In this document: piece by piece, positions 11,323-24,345 of the stretch
Numbering within the stretch: the stretch's first letter is position 1
Layout of the letters: the number at the start of each line of letters is the position of its first letter
Source of the DNA: Chiridota heheva
Taxonomy: Eukaryota; Echinodermata; Holothuroidea; Apodida; Chiridotidae
Assembly: GCA_020152595.1 (NCBI GenBank)
Contig: JAIGNY010003850.1
Span: 27,501-91,500, forward strand
Length of the DNA: 64,000 bases
Direction of reading: 5' to 3'
Notes under the pieces: model-generated
Told to the model about the DNA's origin: nothing
The model's input: the letters and a program-made list of their open reading frames with translations, nothing else
Database searches by the model: none
Position numbers and translations under genes: made by a program

Positions 11323-14300
11323 ATATTATGCTAAGCTCTTTAAAGACACGCTTGTGATACAATGCTACATTACTTGCATATTCCTAATACACTTTGACGC
11401 AAACACATTGATGCTTTAACAATTTAGCACTTCAATTTAGCTCTATAGCTCAACATGACACAATCAGATATGGTAACTTAACTAATATTACCAGTGGAAT
11501 AAAGTATTTTGGCGCCTGTGCTTCTTCCCTCCGTCCTCCCCCAAATGATAATACTGCAAAAAGCAATAAAAAGTGACAATAAAAAACAGTGCCGCCGAGA
11601 AGGGGGCAGAGGGAAAGTTAGTGAGAACGACTCACTGTGCATATTAGTGAGATAGACATCCACTCAGTATGCCCTACATGCTACACACTACTTGCAATAC
11701 TGAGTGAGACAACCTAACACAAACTTCCATTGGGATTTTCACTTTGACCTATCATACGACCAACACTTTTAGAAATTATAATGGCAAAACCATTAAAAAT
11801 AGAACTGACGAGCTACCAATTTGATGACAATTATATCGTAAACTTAATCCTTATATACAACAAAAATGAATAACTTTGAATAGTTTTCGGAGCTAATCGT
11901 TTACCTTGACAACTTTGTCCGTCTGACTCACGACGGGCGTACAAAAGTAGAGCACAGCTCAAGCCAGATTACACTGGCGAGTGTTAGTTTTCAGATATGC
12001 GCACTTACAATCTTCGTCGAGAGAAAACAAGTCACCAGCGCGAGAAAAAGTTTATATCACATATTACGATGGAGGAGCATGTTTGATATGCAATACGATA
12101 TCATTTAAGCGAAATAAAGAAAAGTGGCAAAACGGTAAAAAGATATTTGGGAAAAGAATTTAGGCTTATAGCTTAGTCAATAATTGTTCTTCAGGCAGTT
12201 ATTGCATATTTGTTTTAATGAATTTTATGTCCATGTCGTGAAGCTCAATACATAAGTGTAGGAACGGGGAGGGTAGGGGGAACGTGCTCCACACAAAAAA
12301 TGGAATAAGCTGCCCCTTTTGAAAATGAAAACTTCACCTCTCTTACTAGCAAAGGTGCGAGAATTTGTGGCGGAATTGGCGAATACTTTTAAACAAATAT
12401 TACAAAAGTGCCTTTTTAAAATGAATACTGCTTGGGCTCAGAAATTCTATCTACTGGGTGGGGGAGGGGAGAGGGGGGGATTTATTAAAAAAAAAATGAA
12501 ACTAAGACGATAACTGTTTTTTTTCAATTAAATTGTAGACCTGTAACAAAATATTTCGTTAAAACAAAATTCATATATTTTGGCTCAGTAATTGCCATAC
12601 TCCTCACCCCGGACCAATTCAGCCTCATGACGCATATCAACATGAAAAGTGGGCGGAATTTTTCTATCGAAAGTGGGGCAAAATCGAAAGTTTGGGGGGA
12701 CAAAATCACGCTAAAATGCAAAAAATAATATTACAAAAGGTACAAATGCGGGAACAGTGTGTGTGTGGCGGGATGAGGGGGAAGGGGGGTGGTCTTCCTT
12801 TTAATTTTCCTCTCAAATACCGGCTGTGTACATGAACAACGGTGACCGATATGGTTACTATTCTCGTTTACATTCACCATGTGGCATATGTTACGTATTG
12901 TTGTTCATACTTTTAACATCCAAGCTTTGTTATCATTGGTACGCACACTAGTTGTTCGATTTAGTGGTGTTCGCCCGCGGATTCTTTTGACGCTTGGACG
13001 TTCGCAGTGTTTTCATTTAATTAAGTACAGACACTTCAAGGCTTTGTACAGTGAACCATCGAGGGGAAGGATCAGTGAAATGATTTCTTATTTTAACCAA
13101 TTCACAACAGCCAATGAGGTTTAAAACGTAAGTGCCCATTAAGTTTATGTCTTTTTAAGTATGTGCATGCTTTTTTTTTACATAGTGGGACGAATTTTAT
13201 AACTTATCTCAAGCCGTGCGTCGTCAATATTTGGTTACGTTATTATGTTGAGCAATGCAAACGTTTTCCACGTTGTAATTTGCACAACGACTTCTGACTG
13301 TGTACAGCCGATGCATATGGCTACAGTACACAGTCATATACTATGTGTATAGGCCTATATGTAAAAACTGGACCGTTATTTCGGAGCCGACACCATTTAC
13401 TTCTACTAGGCGAAAATTCATACACCATAAAATTTTAAAACCTAATATTCACAGATAGCATTGAAGTCTGAGAAAACAGTTACCTTATTCATTACAGTTT
13501 ACAAAGCCAAATTCCTGAGGAAATGAGCCTTTTTCCACACTTTCTTTGCTATTTGGTTGTTCACGGCTTCAGAAATAGAACGGTAGTTAGGTATCAGTGC
13601 GTATTTCGTACATGTTCGAGCGTATTCCATACGCTCTATCGCATGAGCGTATACGCTTAAACGCGCATGCGCTCTAAAGTAAAGACACGAGCATATGTTT
13701 AAAGAAGGGAACAGGCGCTAGGCTATCACGTCGTACGCTTTGCATTTTGATGTGTTATTGGATTTAAATTTTGTTTTAGCGACGCGCATCATTCATTGTT
13801 CATTTTCTGTTTTTTATAGGAAAAATTTCATAATTTTACGAAAGACTTTTGATAATTTATTCTTTGCGGAACACCAGAAGACACGTTCGACTACTGCTTT
13901 ATTGATATTTTAGATTTAATAAATAAATTTTTGATATCGAAAATAGTTTTACGACCAGATCTGGTCGCAAAATTTTGTGGCCAAGTTTTGAAGGCCATTG
14001 ACTTTTTCTTTATTGTGTGACACACGATTTTCAATGGGATTGCTTTCATGCCCTAATCCGGAAGATTAGGTCACTACGTGATTTGGGCATGATGATTTGT
14101 GCTAGGGGAAAGTAATTCCAAGGTCCAGAGCTCAAGGGTCCCCAATGTACCTGAGTATATTTTGGGGGAACCAAAAACGTAAATTGACCATAAAAACATA
14201 ACTACAAGGGCAAAAACTGGCGAAAACCTATGCACGCATGACAATGGCGAAAAATATATTAAATAGACTAAAAACGGCTGAAGACCTTTTTTTTTTTGGC

Positions 14301-14578
14301 TTTTCAGAACTTACGAGATATAAGGGCCTCCCAAATGCTAGTTTGCCTGGGGCCCCACAAGACTCTCAGCGGCTCTAATAAAAGAACACGCAGCCCGTAT
14401 ATTTAATTTGTACAATGCCCGTGGAACCGGAAATTCCTTTTATAGCTGCGTTTATCTTTTAAGATGGTCCACCTATGTTTTTGTCTCATTGAACATCGTG
14501 ACGTCGTTGTAAGGTATCTGTCGCTTTACACGTTCCACTGGAACTGATGCACTTTTTAATCTCAAAATTCTTCTCTAG

Positions 14579-14614
14579 GTGACACAAGCCAAAAAAAAAC
14601 CTCGGAGGAGGTGA
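14579..14614 (+). CDS. Possible alternative terminal exon
   Basis: A pyrimidine-rich tract ends in TCTAG before 14579. If joined in phase 0 to the candidate exon 9301-9451, the frame reads VTQAKKKPRRR and then stops at 14612-14614. An AATAAA lies at about 14743. This is a speculative model resting only on splice-like signals and phase. Confidence 0.15.
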   Translation: MTQAKKKPRRR

Positions 14615-15128
14615 CAATCTTCCCAAGCCTGATGTTTCTAAAGGGATGATGGATATCAAGCTTTCAAAGGCCAAGCAAGAAGCACCGCAATGTACACTCT
14701 TGATGTATTTTTAATGGAGTTTAACAGTAACAAAAATTGTAAATAAATTTTATTCAAGGAGATCCTTGGCCAACAATACAGTTAAAACTTCTCATAATAA
14801 AGATGCTAAGATACATGTGATCGTTGTTTATATATGTATTTTTTATGATAATGCATTTACATTTTATAAATTTGATCGCCTCAGGTGTACACTCCTACTC
14901 GTCAGCGCCAGTCTCCCATACACCACTCTCGCTCTACATTGGAATGTACTGCACTTTAAAAGTGTTATTCCATGCAAAGTGGGATTCGTTATGCTATCAC
15001 ATTTTATATATTTAAAAAATACTATCCTGTTAAATTCATGACATGTCCTTATTATTCACGATCATCCTATGCGTACCCTTAGGTCAATGAAAATGAGACT
15101 AAGTGCATGAAGTTGTTTTCTAGCCTTC

Positions 15129-15240
15129 TAATTCGTAATTTACAGTTACTTGTTCCAAAGTCGTGAATAGTAGGGTTCGGACCCTAATTAGGACCCTAAC
15201 CCTAATTAACCTAACCCGAACCAGTAAATTACGAATAAGG
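15129..15240. repeat. Telomere-like CCCTAA words inside an inverted repeat
   Basis: Contains ACCCTAATTAGGACCCTAAC followed by CCTAATTAACC and CTAACCCGAACC. It is bounded by ATTCGTAATTTAC on one side and GTAAATTACGAAT on the other, so the whole segment can fold on itself. The telomere words are degenerate, so a telomeric origin is only a suggestion. Confidence 0.5.
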
Positions 15241-15498
15241 AACCAGGAACCAACTTCACTCACCCAGTGAAACCTTCCGCTATCTCTAGTATGTATATAG
15301 TCCTGTTGAGTTAAAGTAACGATAACGCTTTTATGCATTAGCGACCTCGCTTTATAGATTGGTCAAAAATAAATGGAATAACAAATCATGATGGTCTACC
15401 ATCGGATATATGTCAAGAGATGTTGTCATACTCCTTATGTTTTGAATAAGTTTTTTTTTTTATATAACAAAAATAAAGAATGTTTATTCTACTTGCAG

Positions 15499-16121
15499 GA
15501 AAAAAACACAGTGTTCGCCAAGAAAATCAATGGAGAGCCATCGCAGAGTCCAAACTAAATGCCACCAGGGAGAGAGAGGAAGAGCACAAAAAGAGGCGTG
15601 GCCTCTGGTCAAGAGTTAACCTCATCAAGAAGATGAAAACACGCAAAGAGAAGAGGCAGAACAAAAGCGACCATAAGGACCCACAGAGACCAGGCGAAAC
15701 AGAGTTCACATGTTCGGACAGAGAGGCGGCTTCTGACAGGTCTTCTCCCACGTCTTCAGAAGTGTCTAGCTTCACTTCTGTGTCTAGCTTCACTTCTGTG
15801 TCTAGCTTCACTTCTGTGTCTAGTTTCACTTCTGTATCTAGCTTCACTTCTGTATCTAGCTTCACTTCTGTGTCTAGCTTCACTTCGGTGTCTAGCTTCA
15901 CTTCTGTGTCTAGCTTCACTTCTGTGTCAAGCTTCACTTCTGTGTCTAGCTTCACTTATATGTCTAGCTTTACTTCTGTGTCTAGCTTCACTTCTGTGTC
16001 TAGCTTCACTTCTGTGTCTAGCTTTACTTCTGTGTCTAGCTTCACTTCTGTGTCTAGCTTAAACTCGGCCTCGTCTTCTAGGCGGTCTTCTCCTATCGCA
16101 AAAGACAAATTATTTCATTAA
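15499..16121 (+). CDS. 3'-terminal exon of an unidentified gene, with VSSFTS repeat domain
   Basis: A CTACTTGCAG acceptor precedes 15499. The frame then stays open for about 207 codons to TAA at 16119-16121. The first 80 residues are strongly charged: an ENQWRAIAESKLNATREREE segment, then a basic LIKKMKTRKEKRQ stretch, consistent with a cytoplasmic tail or nuclear segment. A Ser-rich linker leads to 16 exact-length VSSFTS repeats (15763-16050) plus one degenerate unit, then a Ser/Arg-rich end (SSSRRSSPIAKDKLFH). The exon needs one carried base from upstream (phase 1). No family is recognised and no upstream exon is firmly identified. The ATG at 15480 lies before the acceptor and is probably not the start. 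Confidence 0.5.
15763..16068 (+). repeat. 18-bp coding minisatellite, 16 units plus 1 degenerate
   Basis: The unit is TGTCTAGCTTCACTTCTG. Variants are mostly single third-position or silent changes (TATCTAG, AGTTTC, AGCTTT, TCGG). One unit changes two residues (TATATG junction, giving YM for SV). Unit length is a multiple of three, so both strands stay open: the minus strand reads KLDTEV repeats. Confidence 0.9.
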
Positions 16122-16770
16122 ACGTTCACTCAGCGCCGGGAACACCAACAATCTTTCACAAGCAACCCCCATCACATGTTTAACAAATTTCAGGTTTTTC
16201 GACTTTATGTTCTGGTCACTTTGAAATACAAGATACACGATGCAAGCGTTAAGGTGCGATAACAATTAGTGATCGTTACCCTGATAGAGCATTCTTTTGA
16301 CATGGGCTTTGTGATTCGCGGAGAGTGGCGCTTATGGACCATGGCACTAAGAACAAAATTTGACATTTCTGGGTCTGTGGCAGTGGCGCGAGTCCTTGAG
16401 GTCCGTGGAATTTACCCACTCTTCCTACTTTATTGTTACTCCATTGGTCCATAGGGTTCCACCCACCAGTCTCATTCGTTTTTGAGTCCCTGCTTATAAT
16501 GCTCATAGTTTACCGTAGCAGTAATGATACATTGTACACTTATTACAATCTAGCAAATTGCTGTAACAGCTAGATGTGTGTCATTGTCAAACCATCACAG
16601 TACATCTCAATATGATGGTTATATCCATGTGCAAATCCAGTCCAAACTATTAATGTTCTTGCCATGTATGTTGTGCTTTACTCACTGCTCCATCACATCT
16701 GACTGCATGCCGGCCTGATGAGCATTTTCCTCGCCTGTGACTGTGACAGCCGGGTTTTTTTTAATTAATG
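16122..16770. other. Intergenic sequence, no gene seen
   Basis: Opposing short frames at 16269-16506 have no recognisable domain. No RNA gene or clear repeat is seen. Confidence 0.4.
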
Positions 16771-19060
16771 AAAAATATAAATTAACAAAGAATACGAATA
16801 AAATAATATAGCCCAAATGAAATAAACAACAAAATAAACCAGTAGAAGAATGGATAAGTAACCAAATAAATTATTAAATGCGGAGAAATTATAAAATAAA
16901 TGATTAGATAAATATCTAAATAAATAAAAATGAATGGTTGAATAAACAGATAGATAACAATAGAAATTATCAAACGAATAGATCAATAACAAAATGAATT
17001 ATTCAATAAAGATAGGTTATAAAATAAATGCTTACATGAAAGAAAAACAGCAAAAGTCATTAAATAAATAGACAAGCAACAAAATGTATTATCAAATGGA
17101 AAGAGATAATAAAAAAACGATTAAATCTATAAATTATTCACAATATAAATGCTTGAATAAAGAGAAGGAAAAAAAGTAAATTATTAATTAAATGAATAGG
17201 TAAATGACATATTGTATGATTAAATGCAAAGATAATATAAGCAGATCATAAAGTGAAAAGATGATATAGATAAATAAGGAAATAAATGATTGAATAAACA
17301 GATAACAACACTATAAATAATTCAATGAAAAGATGAATAACATTAATCTAATAATGATAATAATACTAAAATATACTCAATCTAATAATAGGAAAAAACT
17401 AAAACATTTCAAATCTAATAATAAGAAATAAAACTAAAATACACTAAATCTAATTATAAGAAATAAAACTAAAATATAGTAAATCCAATAATAAAAATAT
17501 CCTAAAACTAAAATACAACTAACTAATAATAAGAAATTAAAGTGAAATATACTAAATCTCATAATAAGAAATAAAACTTAAATGTACTAGATCTAATAGC
17601 AATGAATAAAACTAGAATATACTTAATCTAATAACAAGAAAACTAAAATATAATGTGAATAAAACTAAGATATAATAAATGAATTAATAAGAATTAAACA
17701 TAAAATATAAAAATCTGATATTAAGAAATAAAACTAAAATATACCAAATCTGTTTATAAGAATTATAACCTAAATATGATAAATTAAATAACAAACAATA
17801 GTTTAAAACTAAAATACAATAACTTTAATAAAAAGAAATAAAACTGAAATACACTAAATCTAATAAGAAGAAATAAAACTAAAATATACTAAATCTAATA
17901 ATAAGAAATAAATTGAAATATAATAAAACCAATAATAAGAAAATGAAAGTAATCTACAATATATACAATAATAAGAAATAAAAAGTAAAATACAAAAACT
18001 AACAATAAGAAATAAAACTAAAATATTATGATTCGAAAGATAGGAAATATAACTAAAACATGATAAATCAAATAATAAGAAATAAAACTAAAATATTATG
18101 ATTCGAAAGATAGGAAATATAACTAAAACATGATAAATCAAATAATAAGAAATAAAACTAAAATATGATAAATCAAATTATAAGAAATGTTCTAAACTAA
18201 AATACAATAGTTCTAATAATAAGAAATTAAAGTTAATTAAATACAATAAGTCTAATAATAAGAAAAAAAGTCAAATATATTGAATTTAATAACAAAAAAT
18301 AAATCAAAAAAATACTAAATTTCATAATAAGGAATAAAACTAAAACATACTAGATCTAATAGTAAGAAATCAAACTAAAATGTACTTCTTCTAATAACAA
18401 GAAAGCTAGAATATGATAAGAAATAAAACTAAAATACAATAAATCAAATAATAAGAAATAAAACCTAAAATATGATAAATCAAATAATAAGAAATAAAAC
18501 TAAAATTTAATAAACCCAATAATAAAAAATAGCCTAAAACTAAAATACAATAACTCTAATAATAAGAAATAAACCTAAAATATAATAGATTCAAATAATA
18601 AGAAATGAAAGTAAAACATGATAAATCCAAAAAAGTAAATAGAAATAAAGATAAGATATGATAAATCAATAGAAAAATAACCTAAAACTAAAATACAATA
18701 ACTTTAATAATAAGAGATGAAATCAAAATATTATGAAACTAATAGTAAGAAATTAAACTAATTATAATAAATCTAATAATAAGAAATTAGACTAAAACAT
18801 ACTCAATCTAATAATAAGAAATTAAACTATAATATAATTATCTCATCATAAGAAATAAAACTAAAACCTACTAAATCTAATGATAAGTAATACAACAATA
18901 CAACTAAAACCTACTAAATAAAATAATAAGAAATAAAACTAAAATATAATCAATCTAATGAGAGAATAAACTAAAACGTACTTAATGTAATGATAAAAAC
19001 TAAAGCTAAAATATAATAAATCTAATAACAAGAAATTAAACTACAACACACTAAATTTAT
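16770..19060. repeat. A-rich minisatellite, unit about 35 bp
   Basis: From about 17330 the sequence is a long run of degenerate copies of a unit containing TCTAATAATAAGAAATAAAA followed by CTAAAATATACTAAA. 16770-17330 is a related but less ordered AATAAATG-rich flank. Two adjacent 70-bp blocks at about 18003-18072 and 18073-18142, containing ATTATGATTCGAAAGATAGG, are virtually identical and show recent higher-order duplication. G and C are almost absent over more than 2 kb. Confidence 0.85.
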
Positions 19061-19304
19061 GAATCAATTTTGAGGTAGAATTACTCATTATAACAAATGA
19101 AAGAAAAGTGACATCCTTTTTGTGCAAGAGTATATAGGAGTGCACGTAAACAATCAACATAAGTTTGCTTTGAATTCCCCTAGATCTTCCAGTTTTTAGC
19201 GAATGAAAATACCCCGATGGTGAGGCACAGTCCATTATGATTATATTGGTCAGTTGGTTGGCTGGGGTGATTAAACCTGGAATGATATGACAATTCAAAA
19301 ATGC

Positions 19305-19545
19305 ATGACGCATTTAATGGATTGCAATGCATGGCACATCGAATGGATTGTAGTGCATGACACGTTGAATGAATTGTAATGCATGACACATTGAGTGAAT
19401 TGTAATGCATGACACATTGAGTGGAGTGTAATGCATGACACATTGAGCGGATTGTGATGCATGATACATTGAGCGAAATGTGATGCATGATACATTGAGT
19501 AGATTGCAATATATGATATATTGAATAGATTGTAATGCATTTGGG
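19305..19545. repeat. 27-bp minisatellite, about 9 units
   Basis: Units follow GAATTGTAATGCATGACACA TTGAGTG with substitutions that increase toward the right. Because the unit length is a multiple of three, all three minus-strand frames stay open across it, which produces several long but meaningless reading frames. Confidence 0.85.
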
Positions 19546-22270
19546 AATGACGAATGGCACTCTAAAATTGCTGGCACAATACATGTATGAACAGTCTTCA
19601 AATGAACATCATTATAAGACATTGCCCGCACAGTCAAACGAAATGAATCAAAAGATGAAATTGGTCAGTGGCTCACTCAAGTAACCGCTTATTGGTTTTT
19701 TAAGCACATGACTCATGTGAGTTTGTGTTTGCGGTTTTTCAACAAGATTTACATGGTACAGTTGCATAAAATACACCGGCTCTATAGAGGTGTAGTAGCT
19801 AGCAAGGGTTGTATATGTTACCTTAATTCTGAATTACAAAGCATGTGGAGAGGTCAGTGATGGTACAACCATGCCAACTCCCTGGTACAACATCATTGAG
19901 AACATCACAATCAAATTTTGATGACCAACGCCCAGTCAGAGACTGAACGAAAACACAGAGATATCGGCAGTGCACTGTGTCTCCATTAGTAGCCTACATC
20001 AATTAAACCAATGCTTCTCCAAGACTACATCAGTTATTAGGAGTAAACATCCAAATTGATTGTATACCGTATGTTCGTATCAGTCTCAGTCATTATTTGG
20101 GGGCAAATTGGAGATAAATGGAGTAATGTTGCAATGAGAGGCTTTAAGTTCTACGTAGTTTGAAACTGCATGCAGTGATGCTGTTTAAATCATTTGACCT
20201 CTAGAGGAAATGACACCCAGTGGTGTCATCTTTGCATGGGGGCCCGTGGGAATTTTGGTGATGGACCATGTAACACACATATCACAGTGTCATGCTGACT
20301 CTCAAATCTTAAGCTTTGTTCGGGGCCCGTGGGGTTTATCCACTTTCCCACTCTATGGTTGGGACGCTGATCATTGACACCTGAAGTGAGTTGATCCAAT
20401 ACAGCCAGTATGGCACAAGGGATGAATTTTACTGCACGTGGCTGAAAATAAATATCCATTGAGCAATGCACTAGAGATATTCTAAATGCATTGGGATAGA
20501 ACAAAATCCAGTCTGATAAAGACGAAAAGAAGCATTGCTATGAAGAAACAAAAAAATCAAAATCATTATAAGAAAATCAATGCTGTAGAAAAATCGAAAA
20601 TGACAACAACAAAAAAAGTGTTCTAGAAAAAGAATAAAAAATGGAAGATAAACAAAAGTAAAAACTATAGATTTTTTTTTTTTTTGTCGATTCGTTAATT
20701 AGAAAGAATGCAATCGGCGGCCCTTTATATCACAAATCGAAGCAAATGTTTGGCGCAAGTTATCAGGGAAACAGGAAAATATGGCACTTCCAAAAGGGTG
20801 ATTTAAAAGCTTGCTACCATATTCTCATGACAAGTGACGCTGCAAAACATACAAGCGGCCTAAATTTCTTTCCACCAAATGTTCCTTAATCAGTAAATGA
20901 TGAAAACGGAAAGGTATAGAATTGGCACTTGCATACAAACTTAATTGAATTGATGTTTTTTGTTTTGTGTATCTAAGTATGTTTTTCTTTTGTTTTTAAA
21001 TGGGACCAGAAGAGATGAATTTCATATTATTGTTGCTTCATTGTTTATGGTATAACCCATGTACATCAGGTATTACGTGCAAACTTTTGGTTCATTTTAA
21101 AAATCATGCTGTTGCTCATTTGGATTCGTTGTTTCCCGGTGCTGAGTGAATTTTTACAAATCAAGAAAAGCAAATGAAAAAATGTATATAAACAAATTAC
21201 AAAGATAAATATCAATATACAAGGAGATTTTCAGACATAAACTATTAACTTTGTGCAATAAATACAATCTTACTGTAAAACCTACAATATCTTGCTTTAG
21301 TAAAACTAAAAAAAGAAACATTTATATCGTCTTAAAAACATACAAGGAAATCATGATATAGATGAATACAGATGAAGACATCTGATTAAGTAATAAAATA
21401 TTGATATATGTCTGAGTATAAAATGCAATGTGAAGATACTAAGAAGTCTACTGAAATTATACACATGAAGATATGATTAATTTTGTTTGTGTTTTTCTGT
21501 AATTTTTTTGTGAAGCACATCCCCATTGGACAGATAGTCCTTGGTTAACGGTTTCCCCACCCTCTATTGAATGTTATACACCTTTTATTACCTTTATATG
21601 CAAGTTAAAATGCAAGATATATGCAACTAGAGGGGCAAATTCCCCTTTGTCCCTCGTCAAGGTTCGGTGTGCATTCTCCCCTAAGCAAGCGGGTCCCCGC
21701 AAACCATAAATTTTGAGTCGGAAAACATGTTTGTTTGTTTTTCTTTTAAAACTTCTTGGCTCATCCAATATTGTTAGAGTGATATTCAATGCAATTCGCG
21801 CCCAAAATTATCACGTGTCTTTTAGGATCACAATCCCACCTTGGTTCGGAAACCATGCAACAACCATATGTGGGATTACCGGGGCAAGGGACATTTCCCC
21901 TCAATATTTTCCGAATTTGTGTAAGTATAGGCAAAGTTGATTTTCCGACTTCCTCCCCCCCTTACCACACACACACTCACGTTCGGTTGGCAAATTCTGG
22001 GTACTTTAAAATCTGCGATGGCGACCTGTTCAGGGAGAGTCATATACTCTCATCCGCTTGCGTCATTGAAACCGGGAATAGGCACCGGCTCTATGAGCCT
22101 TCTGGCTATTCATGGCTAGCTCAGATTGGCCTTTTTTTTTACATTTTTCGTTGGGGTTTGATCTGAAATTGCAGTCTAGGAAATTTGTGTTATCTCTATT
22201 TATCCTTATGAAAATTAAAACAAGTTCTGATTAAATCCCGTTACAGAGTTATGAACAAAATAAGCTGAGG
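19546..22270. other. Intergenic sequence, no gene seen
   Basis: AT-rich. No coding segment with splice support was found. Overlapping short frames at 21574-22166 do not look protein-like. Confidence 0.45.
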
Positions 22271-22271
22271 A

Positions 22272-22363
22272 TCACACACACACGCGCGCGCGCACATACA
22301 CCATCACACGCACACACACACTCACACACACACACATACACCCTCTCACACACACACACACTT
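22272..22363. repeat. (CA)n / (CG)n dinucleotide microsatellite
   Basis: Interrupted CACACA runs with a CGCGCGCG segment near 22283. Confidence 0.85.
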
Positions 22364-24340
22364 CGAAAGTTTCCTACACCCCTAGCTGAAATGCATTCGT
22401 CGAAATGTAGCCCGCTCGGAATTTTTAGTTGAATTCGTTGATTTAGTCGACTTAGTTGATTTTTAATCTTCCTATTCAAGCATATAATGTCTTTTTTCAG
22501 CTGGACTTGAAATGCAATTATTTGTTAAAACCAATTGCTTTCATCGAAATTATTGCGGCAGAAAATTAAAGCAATTGATTATAAAATATTCAGCTGTTTC
22601 GCCGGTAATGGATTGTGCAGACTATCTTGTGTATTTACACCTGGAAATAAAAATAAAAAGGCGGGAAAACGATCAGTTTCCTACAGATTTTTGCTTCACT
22701 CTTGATTTCCAATTGAATATGAATAATTAAAACAGCTTTTTGCTACTTAAGTATTCAATAGAAATAATTACACAGCTGATTTTATTGTTCACACCAAAGG
22801 GACTGTACGTGCACGAAAAGTGTGTTCAAATATTCTAGAGACTATCTAATAATACGCCCCTATTGAGTGCTCCTTTTCATACCAGAATCAGCCCTTAAAC
22901 ACAATTGTATTGTTGTCTTGATATTTTCACGATTTCTGCACCAAATTTCAAAATTAAACCAAGTAAGAAGGCATAAATATCAAAATAGAACCTTGTGATG
23001 TTTAAATATGACAAAATTCCATCTTTCTTCAAGTACTTGGGAGGTATTACATAATGCATGAGCAAGACGTTGATTGAATGTCCTTCGATGGCTGGATGGT
23101 GCTCAAATGGTATATGTCAAATTGAGCACGTCCGTGCTTCAAGAGGCGGATTGTGGCAATGAAATAATTTTCCGTTATTTTGACCATTTATGTTTTATTT
23201 GGATAATTCACAAATGTCAACATTTAAAACTTTGTTTCTATCAATTTAAACCGGGCACAAAGAATGTAGCATAACTTTTTCGCATGAGCATTTTTACCCA
23301 TTCTTTCGCCTCTTGTTTGGAAGGTCATTGAACTGTTGAACTTGATATGTCCGCACTTTCGGACGAAGACATAAAAATATTCTCTATAGTAAAAAGTTGT
23401 TCTTTAGAGCATGTTTCACCCATAGGTGTATAAGCCGGGAGAAAGAGGGGGCAGGGGTAATTACTGTCAAAGCTGCAAGAACTGGTGGCATATCCGCACT
23501 CTTTTAAAAGAAATATCACAAAAGTGCCCCTTTCAAAATGAAGTGCTTCTTTTACTTTGTTGTTTTGGGCCCACTAATTATATCTACAGACTGGGAGACA
23601 TATGTATATGACTTAAGAAGTTTCCCCTAGAGGTCGTTCAACCCCAACCAACCCCCTTTCCCCTCCCACACACACACTTTTCGAAACTTTTCTACAACCC
23701 TGGTTTGACCCTTAAAGGTATGTGGACCCTTTCAATATTTTTTGAAAGAGTTTTAAGAATTTTAAATCTCAGGCAGTCAGGAGATTGGTTTAAGATGTGA
23801 AAACGCCCTCTTATTCTAAGAGAGATGGTTCCTCCACTTTTTATTATGGTAAGAAAAAATGGATACAAAAACTCCTTTAAAGTAAACTTTTCCCTTCAAA
23901 TAATATGGGAATTGTTAATGAACCTTATTTACTTTTTATTTGACTCGTACGCTCTCTTATAGAATATGTAGGTTAGCTCACCGTTACCACAATTTGTGAT
24001 AGGTCAAAAGAAGTGACTGGTGGGCCATTTGCACACATATAAAAATATAAAAAACCCTGTACAGACATAGATCTACTTCAAATCTAATGTATATGACAAT
24101 TCATAATAAAGTTTAACGATAGGACGGTAAATGTATAGGGTTCTTGGTCACAAAACGTTCATTCAAGGAACCTTTTTTTTTTGGTCCCGTAATTTGGGTC
24201 CCTTTTCTGACTGTTCGCGATACATAATCAACTTACCGAAAGTATAATATCTATTTATTTTTAAAAAATGAAATAAATTTATGTTTTTCTTCTGATTGTT
24301 ATCATATTTTGAAAACAAGGCCTGTAGAGTCTATGAGTAA
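22364..24340. other. Intergenic sequence, no gene seen
   Basis: Contains a dispersed block at 23435-23620 related to 12290-12470. Otherwise unremarkable AT-rich sequence. Confidence 0.4.
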
Positions 24341-24345
24341 CAATT

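Larger units (their letters stand above)
9452..14578. other. Intron or intergenic sequence with repeats
   Basis: Contains the CAAGTCAAGTCA block (9989-10138), a MITE (11127-11322) and part of another dispersed repeat near 11645-11700 (CACTCAGTATGC and ACTACTTGCAATAC words, shared with 33440-33530 and 56165-56270). A block at 12290-12470 resembles 23435-23620 (AAAGTGCC and AAAATGAA words). No supported gene. Confidence 0.45.

Noticed and set aside
12879-13124. 81-codon plus frame
   Set aside because: No recognisable motif, acceptor or donor context.
15527-15955. Minus-strand frame with KLDTEV repeats
   Set aside because: Antisense shadow of the 18-bp coding minisatellite. The plus frame has the splice acceptor, the stop and protein-like flanks.
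19180-19637. Three overlapping minus frames with Cys-His-Ala repeats
   Set aside because: Produced by a 27-bp minisatellite that is open in all frames.
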